DNA of 64,000 nucleotides from the NCBI RefSeq assembly GCF_004770615.1, contig NZ_RQER01000010.1, positions 186,001-250,000 of the forward strand, given 5' to 3'. The DNA is from Leptospira langatensis. GTDB lineage: Bacteria > Spirochaetota > Leptospiria > Leptospirales > Leptospiraceae. The notes below the pieces were generated by a model. The model made no database searches. It had not been told where the DNA came from and saw only the letters and a list, made by a program, of their open reading frames with translations. Positions 20,191-29,729 of the stretch are shown in pieces. The position numbers and the translations under genes were made by a program. Each line of letters begins with the position of its first letter. The first letter of the stretch is position 1.

Positions 20191-21263
20191 GATCCGTTTT
20201 AATCGCAGCAGGTGGAACCGGCGGGCATATATCCCCAGGGGTCGCTCTTGCGGAAAGCCTCGTGGAAAACAAAGAGGCTTTCGGAATCCAAAAGGTCTTT
20301 CTTCATTCACTGATCCGTAATAAAGATAATCCTGATCTAAAACAAGCTCCCTGCGAAGTTCTTTGGCATAATACTCCTTCTCTTTCCGGAAATTTCCTTT
20401 TATTACCTTTTCGATATATATTCCAACTCTTTCGGTCTTGGCTTCTCTTCCGAAAATTAGAAGTGGATGCGGTCATCGGAATGGGAGGATATTCCAGTGT
20501 GCCTGCCATTCTATATGCGGTCTTCTTTGGGAAGAAACTCTATCTTTGCGAGCAGAATTGTATTCCTGGAAAAGTGAATCGTATCTTCTTTAGATTTGCG
20601 GATAAGGTAGCTTTCAGTTTTCCTCCTAAGGATACCAAACTTTCCTGCCAATGGGAGATCTTGGGTAATCCTCTTAGATCCAAGACGGTTCCTAAGCTTG
20701 CACTTAAATTCAGCGAGAAATGGGATCCGAAAAAGAAAAAGCAATTTAACGTTTTAGTAATGGGCGGCTCTCAAGGCGCAAGGCAGATCAATAATATAGT
20801 CGTAAGCCTGATGAAGCACGAGGTTATCCAAGAGAGATTCCGGTTCAGGATGCTCACTGGTACTGCGTTATACGACGAGGTTTCTAAAAAGACCAAGTCG
20901 GCGGACCTGATCTCTTATTCGGATAATATGTCTGAGCATTATGAATGGGCCAATTTAGTAGTGGCTCGTTCCGGCTCCGGAGTCCTCTCCGAATGTGCGG
21001 CGTATGCTCTTCCTATGGTGCTGATCCCTTATCCGTTTGCAAAGGACGACCACCAGACTGCGAACGCAAAATATATGGAAGCAAACGGTGCCGCCGCTCT
21101 TCTTGAACAGAGAGACGAGGACGAAAGCAAATTGTATCAAATACTGGATAGATTCGCCGAAAATCCGGAACTATTGAACCAAATGTCTATTAGATCTTTA
21201 GAATGCTCGCATGTGGAAGCTTCGCTGGAAACGGCCAGATTCTTTTTCGAGAGCAAAGATTGA
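20187..21263 (+). CDS. murG: UDP-GlcNAc transferase MurG (lipid II synthase)
   Basis: Peripheral inner-membrane GT28 enzyme that adds GlcNAc to lipid I. The N-terminal acceptor-domain loop [12 protein letters not shown] is at about 7-18, a second glycine loop MGMGGYSS-like segment follows near 95, and the donor site [20 protein letters not shown] is in the C-terminal domain. Length is 358 residues, usual. It begins within the ftsW stop and its TGA overlaps the murC ATG by one base. Confidence 0.96.
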   Translation: MRSVLIAAGGTGGHISPGVALAESLVENKEAFGIQKVFLHSLIRNKDNPDLKQAPCEVLWHNTPSLSGNFLLLPFRYIFQLFRSWLLFRKLEVDAVIGMGGYSSVPAILYAVFFGKKLYLCEQNCIPGKVNRIFFRFADKVAFSFPPKDTKLSCQWEILGNPLRSKTVPKLALKFSEKWDPKKKKQFNVLVMGGSQGARQINNIVVSLMKHEVIQERFRFRMLTGTALYDEVSKKTKSADLISYSDNMSEHYEWANLVVARSGSGVLSECAAYALPMVLIPYPFAKDDHQTANAKYMEANGAAALLEQRDEDESKLYQILDRFAENPELLNQMSIRSLECSHVEASLETARFFFESKD

Positions 21264-22684
21264 TGTCCGAAGCTTCTTTAGAAAAAGCATTAGGATTTAC
21301 TAAACCTTTTTTTCTGGGCATAGGCGGGTCGGGAATGTCCAGTCTCGCGCATATACTCTCCGACGCAGGCCTTTCTGTGACAGGATACGACGGAAAGAAG
21401 AGCCCGGTTACGGAAGCATTGGAAAAGAAAGGAGTCCGGATCTTTTCTTCCTTGGCGGAGATACCGGACGAAGATTACGACGCAGCTATCTATTCCTCCG
21501 CAATCCGTTTGGATTCCCATCCGATCGCTTCCCATTTTAAGAAGAAGGGGATACGATTCTACCATCGTTCGGAAGTACTTCATTCCTGTTTTCGACATTT
21601 GACTTGCATCGCAGTCGCAGGATCTCATGGAAAGACCACTACCACAGCAATGACCGCTCATATTCTTAACGATCTAGGGTATTCACCTTCTCTCATGGTG
21701 GGAGGAGATGTGGCCTTCTTGGGAGGGATCGGAGGAAGATTCTCTACGGGAAAATTCGGAGTGTTCGAATCGGATGAATCCGACGGCACCTTTCTAAATC
21801 ATAAATCAGAGTTCCGGATCCTTACGAATATAGACGAGGATCATCTGGATTTCTATAAGACAAGAGAGAAGCTTCTGGCAGCTTTCGCGGAATTCATTTC
21901 TTCTACTCCTGAACAAATAGTATTAGATTTGGATAATGTAGGTATACAGGATTGCCTGGTCCAGATCCAAGATCACACTCGTATTCTTGGATTTGTACAA
22001 GTACAAGAGAAAGACTGGGACACTATGCAGATCGCGAAAGATCGCAAATATTCGGACCTGGCTAAGTTAGTATATTATAAAATAGAAAATAAACATCTCG
22101 TATTCCGGATGGATGGAGAGGAATTTACCCTGACATCCCGGTTCCCTGGCAAGCATTATCTTACGAATTCTTTGGCTGCGGTACTTGCCGCTTTTTCGGT
22201 GGGGGTTCCTATCGCTTCGGCCGCCAGATCGGTTTCCGATTATGCCGGAGTAAAACGAAGGCTGGAGTATATCGGGACTAAGAACGGGGTCCAGATCTAT
22301 GACGATTACGGTCATCATCCTACGGAAGTGAAGGCGGTCCTTTCTTCCGTAAAAGAGCTTTCCCAGGGTTCCGGAAAGGCGGTGATCTTATTTCAGCCGC
22401 ATCGATTTACTCGGACCCAGAATTTGTACAAGGATTTTGCGGAGAGTTTGGATCTGGGAGAAACCGTTCTACTTCTTCCGATCTATTCTGCCGGAGAGGA
22501 TCCGATCTCGGGAGTTTCTTCGGAATTGATCGCAAACGAAATGAAGAAGAAGCCGAAATTGTTGTCCGGAAATTTGAGATCGGATCTATATTTGCTGAAT
22601 GAGATCCTTTCTCCCGGAGATGTGTTTGTGAGTTTGGGTGCGGGGAATGTGAGAGAATGGGGACTTGGGTTTTTGAATTCCTGA
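21263..22684 (+). CDS. murC: UDP-N-acetylmuramate-L-alanine ligase MurC
   Basis: Cytoplasmic Mur ligase adding L-Ala to UDP-MurNAc. Rossmann start GIGGSGMSSLA, P-loop GSHGKTTTT at residues 120-128, and the C-terminal domain with YDDYGHHPTEVKAVL, typical of MurC, are visible. Length is 473 residues. The ATG at 21263 overlaps the murG stop; an upstream start at 21203 would only add murG-overlapping sequence. It is the last gene of the cluster: no murB, ddl, ftsQ, ftsA or ftsZ follows, and a small hairpin sits at the stop codon. Confidence 0.96.
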   Translation: MSEASLEKALGFTKPFFLGIGGSGMSSLAHILSDAGLSVTGYDGKKSPVTEALEKKGVRIFSSLAEIPDEDYDAAIYSSAIRLDSHPIASHFKKKGIRFYHRSEVLHSCFRHLTCIAVAGSHGKTTTTAMTAHILNDLGYSPSLMVGGDVAFLGGIGGRFSTGKFGVFESDESDGTFLNHKSEFRILTNIDEDHLDFYKTREKLLAAFAEFISSTPEQIVLDLDNVGIQDCLVQIQDHTRILGFVQVQEKDWDTMQIAKDRKYSDLAKLVYYKIENKHLVFRMDGEEFTLTSRFPGKHYLTNSLAAVLAAFSVGVPIASAARSVSDYAGVKRRLEYIGTKNGVQIYDDYGHHPTEVKAVLSSVKELSQGSGKAVILFQPHRFTRTQNLYKDFAESLDLGETVLLLPIYSAGEDPISGVSSELIANEMKKKPKLLSGNLRSDLYLLNEILSPGDVFVSLGAGNVREWGLGFLNS

Positions 22685-22695
22685 ACCCTGTTCAG
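22681..22695 (+). terminator. Possible weak terminator hairpin at the murC stop codon
   Basis: CTGAAC-CCT-GTTCAG forms a perfect 6-bp stem with a 3-base loop and includes the murC stop codon. The following sequence is A/T-rich but without a clean T-run, so termination is uncertain. Confidence 0.35.
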
Positions 22696-22812
22696 AAATA
22701 AATTTCTTAATTCTATTGCCAATCCTTTTGAAAGAAGGATCTCGCTTTCAAAAAGTATTGGACGAAAGCGCAAAATGGGTCAAATTGACCGACAGATCCT
22801 TTCGATCATCCG

Positions 22813-23760
22813 ATGAAGTTAGTTATCAATATCCCATGCTATAACGAAGAAAAGACTCTTCCGTTAGTACTCTCCGAAATTCCTAAAAAGATCCCAGGCA
22901 TTAAGTCCATAGAAGTGCAGATCGTAGATGACGGTTCATCCGATAGGACATCCGAAATCGCTTTGGAATACGGATGCAAAGTCATCACCCACAAAAGAAA
23001 TTTAGGCCTCGGACGAGCATTTAAGTCCGGAGTAGAGGCAGCTCTTTCTAGGGGAGCAGATATTTTCGTAAATACAGATGCGGACAATCAGTATCCTTCT
23101 TCTTATATCCCAGAGTTGATCCGAGAAGTGATGGAAGGCAAATCGGATATAGTCATCGGGAATCGAGTTCCTTGGAAGGTGGAATATTTTTCTCCTTTGA
23201 AGAAGGTGCTGCAATGGTTCGGGAATTTTGTGGTTCGCAATCTGATCGGCACGGATGTGCCGGATACAGTCTCAGGGTTTAGGGCGTATTCGAAAGAAAG
23301 TCTTTTGCGCTTAAACATTACCACCAAATTCTCTTATGTTTTGGATACGATCGTGCAAGCAGTGAAGATGGATCTTGCAGTTTCTTCTATTCCGATCCAT
23401 ACGAATCCGCCTACGAGAAAATCTAGATTGTTCAAGAATATCTTTCAACATATGTGGAAGTCGGGAACTTCTCTCATTCGTTTGTTAATTATTCACAGGC
23501 CTTTTCATTTCTTTGGGCTTTTGGCTACTCTTTCCTTTTTGCCGGCTTTTGCGATCGCCGCTCGGTTTTTATTCTTCTATTATATGGGAGAGGGGCAGGG
23601 ACATGTGCAATCCTTGCTGTTCGCAGTCGTACTTGTTATACTTTCCGGATTGTTTATCATCTCCGGAATTCTAGCGTTCCTTACCGGAATGAACCGAAAG
23701 TTCTTGGAAGAAACACTGTATCTACAGAGAAAAAGAGAATATCTGAAGAAGAGCAATTAA
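22813..23760 (+). CDS. Family 2 glycosyltransferase with C-terminal membrane helices (polyprenyl-phosphate type)
   Basis: GT2 enzyme resembling dolichol-/polyprenyl-phosphate mannosyl or glucosyl transferases. The N-terminal GT-A domain shows the start IPCYNEEKTLP, the VDDGSSDRT nucleotide-binding motif, and a DAD metal motif in NTDADNQYP. Two TM helices occupy about 230-300, so the enzyme sits on the inner membrane, probably charging a lipid carrier with a sugar. The gene right after it codes for a polytopic protein that could use such a carrier. Length is 315 residues. Confidence 0.9.
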   Translation: MKLVINIPCYNEEKTLPLVLSEIPKKIPGIKSIEVQIVDDGSSDRTSEIALEYGCKVITHKRNLGLGRAFKSGVEAALSRGADIFVNTDADNQYPSSYIPELIREVMEGKSDIVIGNRVPWKVEYFSPLKKVLQWFGNFVVRNLIGTDVPDTVSGFRAYSKESLLRLNITTKFSYVLDTIVQAVKMDLAVSSIPIHTNPPTRKSRLFKNIFQHMWKSGTSLIRLLIIHRPFHFFGLLATLSFLPAFAIAARFLFFYYMGEGQGHVQSLLFAVVLVILSGLFIISGILAFLTGMNRKFLEETLYLQRKREYLKKSN

Positions 23761-23775
23761 AAGGAGATCGATTCG

Positions 23776-25380
23776 ATGGGGTCTATCCGTAATTTTTTCG
23801 TTTCTTATTCTTATTGGATCATTCCTCTTTTATTTTTGGCCCATGTTGCGTCTTCCGTGCCTCTCGATAAAGGCTTTAATTCCGATTCGGGGTTGAAGTT
23901 ATTACAGACGAGAGGGATCCTATCCGGCGGCGCCCGCAAACAAGAAGTATATTATCCCGGGCAAGATGTTGATCCGGATTACTCTTTCAATCTATTTAAG
24001 GATTTCTTAATAAAGAGTTCGGATGGTCGGATTTTTGGTCAGTATTCTTGGTTATTCGCCTGTATTTCCGCCCCTATCTTGGCACTTTTAGGGACTTCCG
24101 CCTTGGTCCCGTTTTGCATCTTGCTTTACTTGCTCTCCATATTTGCGTTTGAGCGGATCTATAAACCGAGTAAATTTACCGTATTCTTTGCATTGCTATG
24201 TACTCCTATTTTGCTTTATTCTTTGGAATACAGCGAAAATACGTTATTCCTGCTTTTTAGCGCTTTAGGTGTTTCCATCTACTTTCGAAATCCAGAACTG
24301 GATCTAAATTATTCGGAGATCTTTCTTTCCGGCTTTCTGATCGGACTACCTGTCTGGCTTCGTTTAGAACCGTTGATCTTCATCCCTATGTTCGGACTTT
24401 CCATTCTGCTTGTGAGAAGCAGGGAGCTTCTTTCTCCTTCTTTTTGGAAGGAGAATATAGTCTTGGCTTTAGGGATCTCCTTGGCTGTAGGTTCGTTCTT
24501 GCTTTATAATTCCATAATGTATCATAATTTCCTCGGGCCTAGGTTTGCCGTTAGCGGAAAGAATGTTTGGGACTTGGGGAACAAGCTCAAGCAGATGTTC
24601 GTTCTTTTCTTTTTCGGATACTGGAAACTGGGATATTTCGGCTATATGCCGTTACTTCTCTGGGTATTTATCTCTCAGCTCGGAAGATTTAATGCACTTA
24701 GCTTAAGGACCAAGTTATTAGTAACCTTGAACCTCATCTATATACCGTCCATTAGCTTTCTTGTGGGTACGGAGGCCTTCGTAAACTGGGGACCGAGATA
24801 TTTGGCTCTGGCTCTCTTTCCTTCCTTGATGGTTTTGGACGATTGGTATTTGAGATCCTTTTCATCAGGTTTCTCTAAATTAAGATTATCTGTTCTAATC
24901 TTACTCACTTCCGTTTCCATATGGGCCACTTATAAGGGATTCCAGATGATCCGTGCATCCTATAAGCAGATCGGAGCCATCTCGAAAGAACTTTCCGATC
25001 TAAAGCCGGATTACTTGATCACTGGGAGTCAGTTGATCTCAGGACATTTCGGAAAATTGGTCATGGATAAGCCCTGCTTTTTGATCTCTTCCGATGGTGA
25101 CGCAAAGGTTTTGGCGGATCGTATCTTTGCCAAGGAAAAGGGCAAAACGATCCTGTTCATAGTTTCCAAGCACGAAATGAAGGATGTAGAAGAAAAGCTG
25201 GAAAGCGGAGGATCCGATTCTCTCTTTTCCCTTTTGAAGAAGGCGACTCCTCACGTATTGGCCTATAGGAATCTTTCTGCCGAAGAAAACCAAAAGATCG
25301 TTCGGATCTTGAAAGATAGATCTGCAACCTCTGAAGAGAAAGAAGCCAGGGATTATTTCGCGTACCTATTTAGAACTTAG
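23776..25380 (+). CDS. Polytopic membrane protein, possible GT-C-type glycosyltransferase
   Basis: A 534-residue protein with about ten TM helices over residues 15-400 and a soluble C-terminal part. The first periplasmic loop is long (residues about 32-90, with KGFNSDSGLKLLQTRG), as in GT-C transferases that use polyprenyl-phosphate sugars, where an acidic residue in this loop is catalytic. I do not recognise a named family. AAGGAGAT lies at good spacing before the ATG. It is 15 bases after the GT2 gene, so a donor-lipid/transferase pair is a reasonable inference. Confidence 0.7.
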   Translation: MGSIRNFFVSYSYWIIPLLFLAHVASSVPLDKGFNSDSGLKLLQTRGILSGGARKQEVYYPGQDVDPDYSFNLFKDFLIKSSDGRIFGQYSWLFACISAPILALLGTSALVPFCILLYLLSIFAFERIYKPSKFTVFFALLCTPILLYSLEYSENTLFLLFSALGVSIYFRNPELDLNYSEIFLSGFLIGLPVWLRLEPLIFIPMFGLSILLVRSRELLSPSFWKENIVLALGISLAVGSFLLYNSIMYHNFLGPRFAVSGKNVWDLGNKLKQMFVLFFFGYWKLGYFGYMPLLLWVFISQLGRFNALSLRTKLLVTLNLIYIPSISFLVGTEAFVNWGPRYLALALFPSLMVLDDWYLRSFSSGFSKLRLSVLILLTSVSIWATYKGFQMIRASYKQIGAISKELSDLKPDYLITGSQLISGHFGKLVMDKPCFLISSDGDAKVLADRIFAKEKGKTILFIVSKHEMKDVEEKLESGGSDSLFSLLKKATPHVLAYRNLSAEENQKIVRILKDRSATSEEKEARDYFAYLFRT

Positions 25381-25399
25381 TTTTTTTTCCATGTTCTAA
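25370..25399. terminator. Possible bidirectional terminator between convergent genes
   Basis: TTAGAAC (25370-25376) pairs with GTTCTAA (25393-25399) around a loop that includes a run of eight or nine T. The stem includes the stop codon of the rightward gene. The T-run is inside the loop rather than after it, so confidence is low. Confidence 0.3.
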
Positions 25400-25404
25400 G
25401 TCCG

Positions 25405-26505
25405 TCAGGATCCCAATAGTTCCGAGAATTTTCGGACCAGTTCCTTGGGAGAATAGATCTCTCTAGTCGCCTTTGCGGAAGATTCGATCCATTTCTTCTT
25501 ATCCGATTCGGATTGTTTTAGTATTTCTTCGATTTTCAGAGCCCATGCTTGGGATTGGTTCGGAGGAGCCTGGTAGCCGGTAACCCCGTCATGGACCGCA
25601 TCGGAAAGCCCTTCCAAGTCGCTAGCAAGTAATCTGCATCCAACAGAAGAGGCTTCGATGGCAACTAGCCCGAAGCCCTCCTTGTCCTTTCCTCCAGGGA
25701 TCTCTATGTTCGGCATCACCACTAGAGAACTTGTGCGTATATAATTCACGATCTGATCGCTCGGAACCGCACCCAGATAGACGGTTCTGGGTTGTGCGAA
25801 CAATTCCTTTGCATATTCAGGATCCATAATATTTCCGGAGACGAAGAATAGAACATCTTGTTTTATGGAAGGAAGGACTTCTTTCGCGAACCAAAGAGAT
25901 CCTTTTCTGGGGATCAAACGCCCGAAATAGAAGATCGGATATTTGCAGTCTTTGTATTTTTCAGGCGTGATGAATTCCTTAGGGACTTGAGAAGTAAAAC
26001 CTTGGCTTGGAAGCGTTGGGACTACGATCGTAGTATTTTTGAATCCCTTCTCCACTGCGATCATCTGTGTGGATTTGGAGATAGCCACGATCTTAGAGAA
26101 TACATTCTGGATGAGAGAGATGAAGCCGATGACGAATCCATAGATAAAGGGCAGAAATCCGGGACGATTTGCGTATACCAGATCCAATCCGTAGAACACC
26201 GAAATTCGCTTTGCTCTAGGATTCACCAAGGCGTGAGCGAGAGCCGCCGGAAAGATCAAAGTATCAGTAAAGACTGCCTTGGAAAATTTCCTGCCTCGAA
26301 ACAGACAATACGCAGTTATCTTCAGGACGAATAGGCCTAGGGAAATCAGTGAAGGCGGTCTCCCGTTTTGCTTGCCCGGCAAGGCGAGCACAGTTATATC
26401 ATATTTTTCTAATAGTCCAGAATAGAGTTCATAGGAATATGTTTCCATTCCTCCGACTGCGGGAGGCCATTTTCTGGATACGAATAATAAGTTTGGCTTG
26501 GACAA
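25405..26505 (-). CDS. Family 4 (GT-B) glycosyltransferase
   Basis: Retaining sugar transferase of the RfaB/GT4 group. The N-terminal loop is KWPPAVGGMETYSYEL, and the C-terminal donor site includes YFGRLIPRKG and the E-x7-E motif KEGFGLVAIEASSVGCRLLA. Length is 366 residues. It probably acts on the cytoplasmic face in surface polysaccharide or glycolipid synthesis. The start is a TTG with no strong ribosome site. It converges on the membrane protein gene, with a T-rich inverted repeat between them. Confidence 0.9.
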   Translation of the reverse strand: MSKPNLLFVSRKWPPAVGGMETYSYELYSGLLEKYDITVLALPGKQNGRPPSLISLGLFVLKITAYCLFRGRKFSKAVFTDTLIFPAALAHALVNPRAKRISVFYGLDLVYANRPGFLPFIYGFVIGFISLIQNVFSKIVAISKSTQMIAVEKGFKNTTIVVPTLPSQGFTSQVPKEFITPEKYKDCKYPIFYFGRLIPRKGSLWFAKEVLPSIKQDVLFFVSGNIMDPEYAKELFAQPRTVYLGAVPSDQIVNYIRTSSLVVMPNIEIPGGKDKEGFGLVAIEASSVGCRLLASDLEGLSDAVHDGVTGYQAPPNQSQAWALKIEEILKQSESDKKKWIESSAKATREIYSPKELVRKFSELLGS

Positions 26506-26579
26506 TGGATTTCTACTAAGATTGGATTTGGAGCGATATTAGAAGTAATACTGAGAGAACCGGGGATTCCATCAAGATT

Positions 26580-27701
26580 TTAATCGAAAGCTCTCCCCGG
26601 ATTCTCTCCCACATAATTCCAATGCCCCATCTTTCTATCCTGTCTCGGATCAGCTTTTCCATAGAGATGCAGAGTATATCTAGGATCGGACAGATATTTT
26701 GTCCAAGTAGGAGAGCCAGGCAGATAATCCTGTCCCAGTATATTCTTCATGGAGGAGGGCTTAGATTGGATCTTGTCCGGAAAAGGAAGGCCGGTTAATG
26801 TTCTCAATTGCAATTCGAATTGGGAAATATCGGCGGAGTCTTGGCTGAAATGACCAGAGTTATGAGGTCTAGGAGCGAATTCGTTTAAGACCACCTTCTC
26901 CCCTTTGATAAAGAATTCCAATCCGAAGACGCCTACATAATTGATCCCTTCCGCAAGTGTTTCCGCAGAACGTACCATTTCTTGGATCAACTTACTAGAG
27001 AAATTTCCGGGATGAACGCTAAGATCCAAAATATGGTTCTTATGAATATTCTCGGACGGAGAAAAATGGAGCATTCTTCCGTCTTGGTTCCTTGCTAAGA
27101 TCACGGAAGCTTCTTTATCGAACTCGAACCATTCTTCTAGAATAAGATCCAAAGGCTCTTGACCAAGAGAGCCCACCCAGGCTCTGAACTCTTCTCTAGT
27201 CTTGAACTTTGTTTGCCCTTTGCCATCGTAACCGAAGGAAGAAGTCTTTAGCACAGCAGGGAACTTACACTTCTCCGCAGCATGGCTTGCTTCTGATTTG
27301 TCCGTGATCGGAAAGAAGGGTACAGTCGGAAGTCCAAGCGCAGCAAATTGATTCTTCTCTCGGATCCTATGTTGTGCGATCCGAATACAATCCGGGCTGG
27401 GAAAAACAGGAAGGTTATTTTCTTGGGAATACTTCGAAATAAAATGCAATTCCGCTCCGGGAACATTCTCGAATTCGAATGTAAGAGCCTGAATAGATTC
27501 CAAAAAACTGAATAAGGTGCTCTCGTCCTCATAAGGAGCGACGATCTCGTGGGCACCTGCAAGAGCAGCCGGACTATTTCTTTCGGGGGAATATACCGAA
27601 ACCTTATAGCCCATACGAATGGCTTCTTGCGCGAACATTCTTCCGAGTTGCCCGGAGCCCATGACTCCCAGGCGGGAAGGCGGAAGTAGGACTTTCTTCA
27701 T
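26580..27701 (-). CDS. purK: N5-carboxyaminoimidazole ribonucleotide synthase PurK
   Basis: ATP-grasp enzyme of purine synthesis that carboxylates AIR to N5-CAIR with bicarbonate and ATP. The N-terminal [17 protein letters not shown] motif, the central [20 protein letters not shown]-grasp loop and the late [11 protein letters not shown] motif are clear. Length is 373 residues, normal. Its start overlaps purE by four bases, the standard two-enzyme pair. Confidence 0.97.
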   Translation of the reverse strand: MKKVLLPPSRLGVMGSGQLGRMFAQEAIRMGYKVSVYSPERNSPAALAGAHEIVAPYEDESTLFSFLESIQALTFEFENVPGAELHFISKYSQENNLPVFPSPDCIRIAQHRIREKNQFAALGLPTVPFFPITDKSEASHAAEKCKFPAVLKTSSFGYDGKGQTKFKTREEFRAWVGSLGQEPLDLILEEWFEFDKEASVILARNQDGRMLHFSPSENIHKNHILDLSVHPGNFSSKLIQEMVRSAETLAEGINYVGVFGLEFFIKGEKVVLNEFAPRPHNSGHFSQDSADISQFELQLRTLTGLPFPDKIQSKPSSMKNILGQDYLPGSPTWTKYLSDPRYTLHLYGKADPRQDRKMGHWNYVGENPGRAFD

Positions 27702-28201
27702 ATGAGATCTTTGTTTTTGGACAAGGCTTCTTCTCTAATATCGTTTCTGTATTTTTCTAATTTTCGAGAAAGAGCTTCGTCGTTTAAGGAAAGAATTCTG
27801 GCCGCAAGTAATCCTGCATTTTTTGCGCCTGCAGTTCCGATGGCAAGAGTTCCCACTGGAACTCCTCCAGGCATTTGCACGATGGAGAGTAAGCTGTCCA
27901 ATCCGGACAAGGCCTTGCTTTGTACCGGAACACCTAATACGGGTAACGTGGTTAAGGAAGCCACCATTCCTGGAAGATGTGCTGCGCCACCTGCACCTGC
28001 GATGATGACTTCGAAGCCTTTGGATCTTGCGGACTTGGCGAAGTCCACCATGAGTTCCGGGGATCTATGAGCGGAGACGATCTCTCTATGGCATTCGATC
28101 CCGAATTCTTTTAGGATGGTCACTGCTTCCTTCATGGTTTCCCAATCGGAACTGCTGCCCATAATCACGGCCACTTTGGTCTGCACGCTATCAAATTCCA
28201 T
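27698..28201 (-). CDS. purE: N5-carboxyaminoimidazole ribonucleotide mutase PurE (class I)
   Basis: Converts N5-CAIR to CAIR. The substrate-binding motif GSSSDWETM is near residue 16-24 and SAHRSPE near 44, followed by [12 protein letters not shown] and PVLGVPVQS. Length is 167 residues, usual for class I, which works with PurK. It follows murF by 40 bases and overlaps purK, so murF-purE-purK may be one transcript. Confidence 0.97.
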   Translation of the reverse strand: MEFDSVQTKVAVIMGSSSDWETMKEAVTILKEFGIECHREIVSAHRSPELMVDFAKSARSKGFEVIIAGAGGAAHLPGMVASLTTLPVLGVPVQSKALSGLDSLLSIVQMPGGVPVGTLAIGTAGAKNAGLLAARILSLNDEALSRKLEKYRNDIREEALSKNKDLI

Positions 28202-28241
28202 TGAACCTGATCCGAGGGCAAGTCCGAAACGAAAAGCTCAT

Positions 28242-29639
28242 TCAAGAATTTAGGGCTTCTACCGCTCTTTCTAATTTCATTCCTCTGGATGCCTTCGCTA
28301 GAAGAAAGGAACCTGCTGGTACTTCTTTGCGGATCGTTTCCACCAAGAGTTTTAATCCTTCTTCGTCTCCGGGAAAGGAGAAGGAAGGTAGATCCTGTTT
28401 GGCTTTCTTGCGAAAGGATTTGAGCGCATAGCCGGATTCTTTTCCGAACAAGAAGATCCCTTTGCAATTGGATAAGGAGGCTGCGAATTCTCCCACTTCT
28501 GTATGGAATCTTTGGGAATAATTCCCCACTTCTTTCATATCTCCCAGGACAGCATAGAATCCTTCTTCTCCGCTGATCTGAGAACATGCCTCTAAGGAAG
28601 AAAGCATGGATTCCCTGTTTGCATTGTACGTATCGTTTAGGATCTTATAGGTGCCGATCTGAAGATCCAATCTCTTGTCGGAGGATCTGAAATTTTGGAT
28701 GCCTTCTTGGATCCAGTTTGTAGGAGTTCCTAATTCCTCTAAGGCGGCCACGCAGAGGGCCAAGTTCTCCAGGAGTTTGATCCCCGGTAGATTCCAATCC
28801 AAGGTCTTATCTAAGAAAGAGATTTTGAACCCGTTCCGATTCGTCTCCAGGATATCAATCCTTCTTTTTAAAGGAACAGACTTGAACTTGATCCCAAAGC
28901 GTAAGCTTCTTCGCTTTAGAAAATTCTTATATTCTCCTGTTTCCGGATAGAATAGGATCCCGGGCTTGGACATCCCTTCTAAGATCTCCGCCTTAGCTTT
29001 GGCTATTCCTTTTCGGGAGCCTAGCATTTCTATATGTGCGGTCCCTATCGTAGTGATGATCGCATAATTCGGTTTGGCCATCCGGGCAAGTCTTGCGATC
29101 TCGCCTTTATGGTTCATTCCCATCTCACATACAACGTATCTAGTCTTGGGACCTATACCGAATAGAGTGAATGGGACTCCTATCTCATTATTATAATTCT
29201 TTTCTGTTACTAGAAGGGCTTCTCCTAAAGGAGAGAGACAGGAAGAAAGGATTTCCTTGGTGGTAGTTTTTCCGCTGGAGCCTGTGACCGCGATAACGAT
29301 CGGATTGAATCTGGATCTGTGAAATTCTCCCAACTTGCCTAGAGCTAAAAGTGTGTCCTTTACTTGGATCGCCTTCTTCTTTTCGGATGCGGAAAGAGTG
29401 TCTAGGATGGGATGATCCTTTTCGCATAAAAAGTAACTGGCTCCTTTTTCCAATGCGTCCCGGATGAAATCATGTCCGTCCCGATTTCCTTTCAGAGGAA
29501 CGAATAATGAATTTTGCTCCGCCATAGAAGAAGCAGTAGTGATGCTTTGGATCTGTGCTTCCGTTTGGAAAGAAAACTCGGAGGGACTTTGGAGAACTCT
29601 TCGGACAGTTTCCGGATCGTACTGGAAGGGAGCTTTCAT
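28242..29639 (-). CDS. murF: UDP-N-acetylmuramoyl-tripeptide-D-alanyl-D-alanine ligase MurF
   Basis: Final cytoplasmic Mur ligase, adding D-Ala-D-Ala to the tripeptide. P-loop GSSGKTTT at residues 120-127; the MGMNHKGEIARLARMAKPNYAIIT segment and the C-terminal NDTYNANRESM motif are MurF-type. Length is 465 residues, normal. It usually lies between murE and mraY, but here it is about 10 kb away on the other strand, with purE and purK downstream. Confidence 0.95.
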   Translation of the reverse strand: MKAPFQYDPETVRRVLQSPSEFSFQTEAQIQSITTASSMAEQNSLFVPLKGNRDGHDFIRDALEKGASYFLCEKDHPILDTLSASEKKKAIQVKDTLLALGKLGEFHRSRFNPIVIAVTGSSGKTTTKEILSSCLSPLGEALLVTEKNYNNEIGVPFTLFGIGPKTRYVVCEMGMNHKGEIARLARMAKPNYAIITTIGTAHIEMLGSRKGIAKAKAEILEGMSKPGILFYPETGEYKNFLKRRSLRFGIKFKSVPLKRRIDILETNRNGFKISFLDKTLDWNLPGIKLLENLALCVAALEELGTPTNWIQEGIQNFRSSDKRLDLQIGTYKILNDTYNANRESMLSSLEACSQISGEEGFYAVLGDMKEVGNYSQRFHTEVGEFAASLSNCKGIFLFGKESGYALKSFRKKAKQDLPSFSFPGDEEGLKLLVETIRKEVPAGSFLLAKASRGMKLERAVEALNS

Positions 29640-29729
29640 CCAACCCAGGTTCTTCCTCCCTAAAATACTGGCAGTCTATTTTTAAAAATTCCTCTTGCAG
29701 ACTTCTATGATTCGGATCTTGTATGCGAG

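Noticed and set aside
25858..26334. A 158-codon plus-strand frame inside the GT4 gene
   Set aside because: Antisense to a glycosyltransferase with intact motifs.
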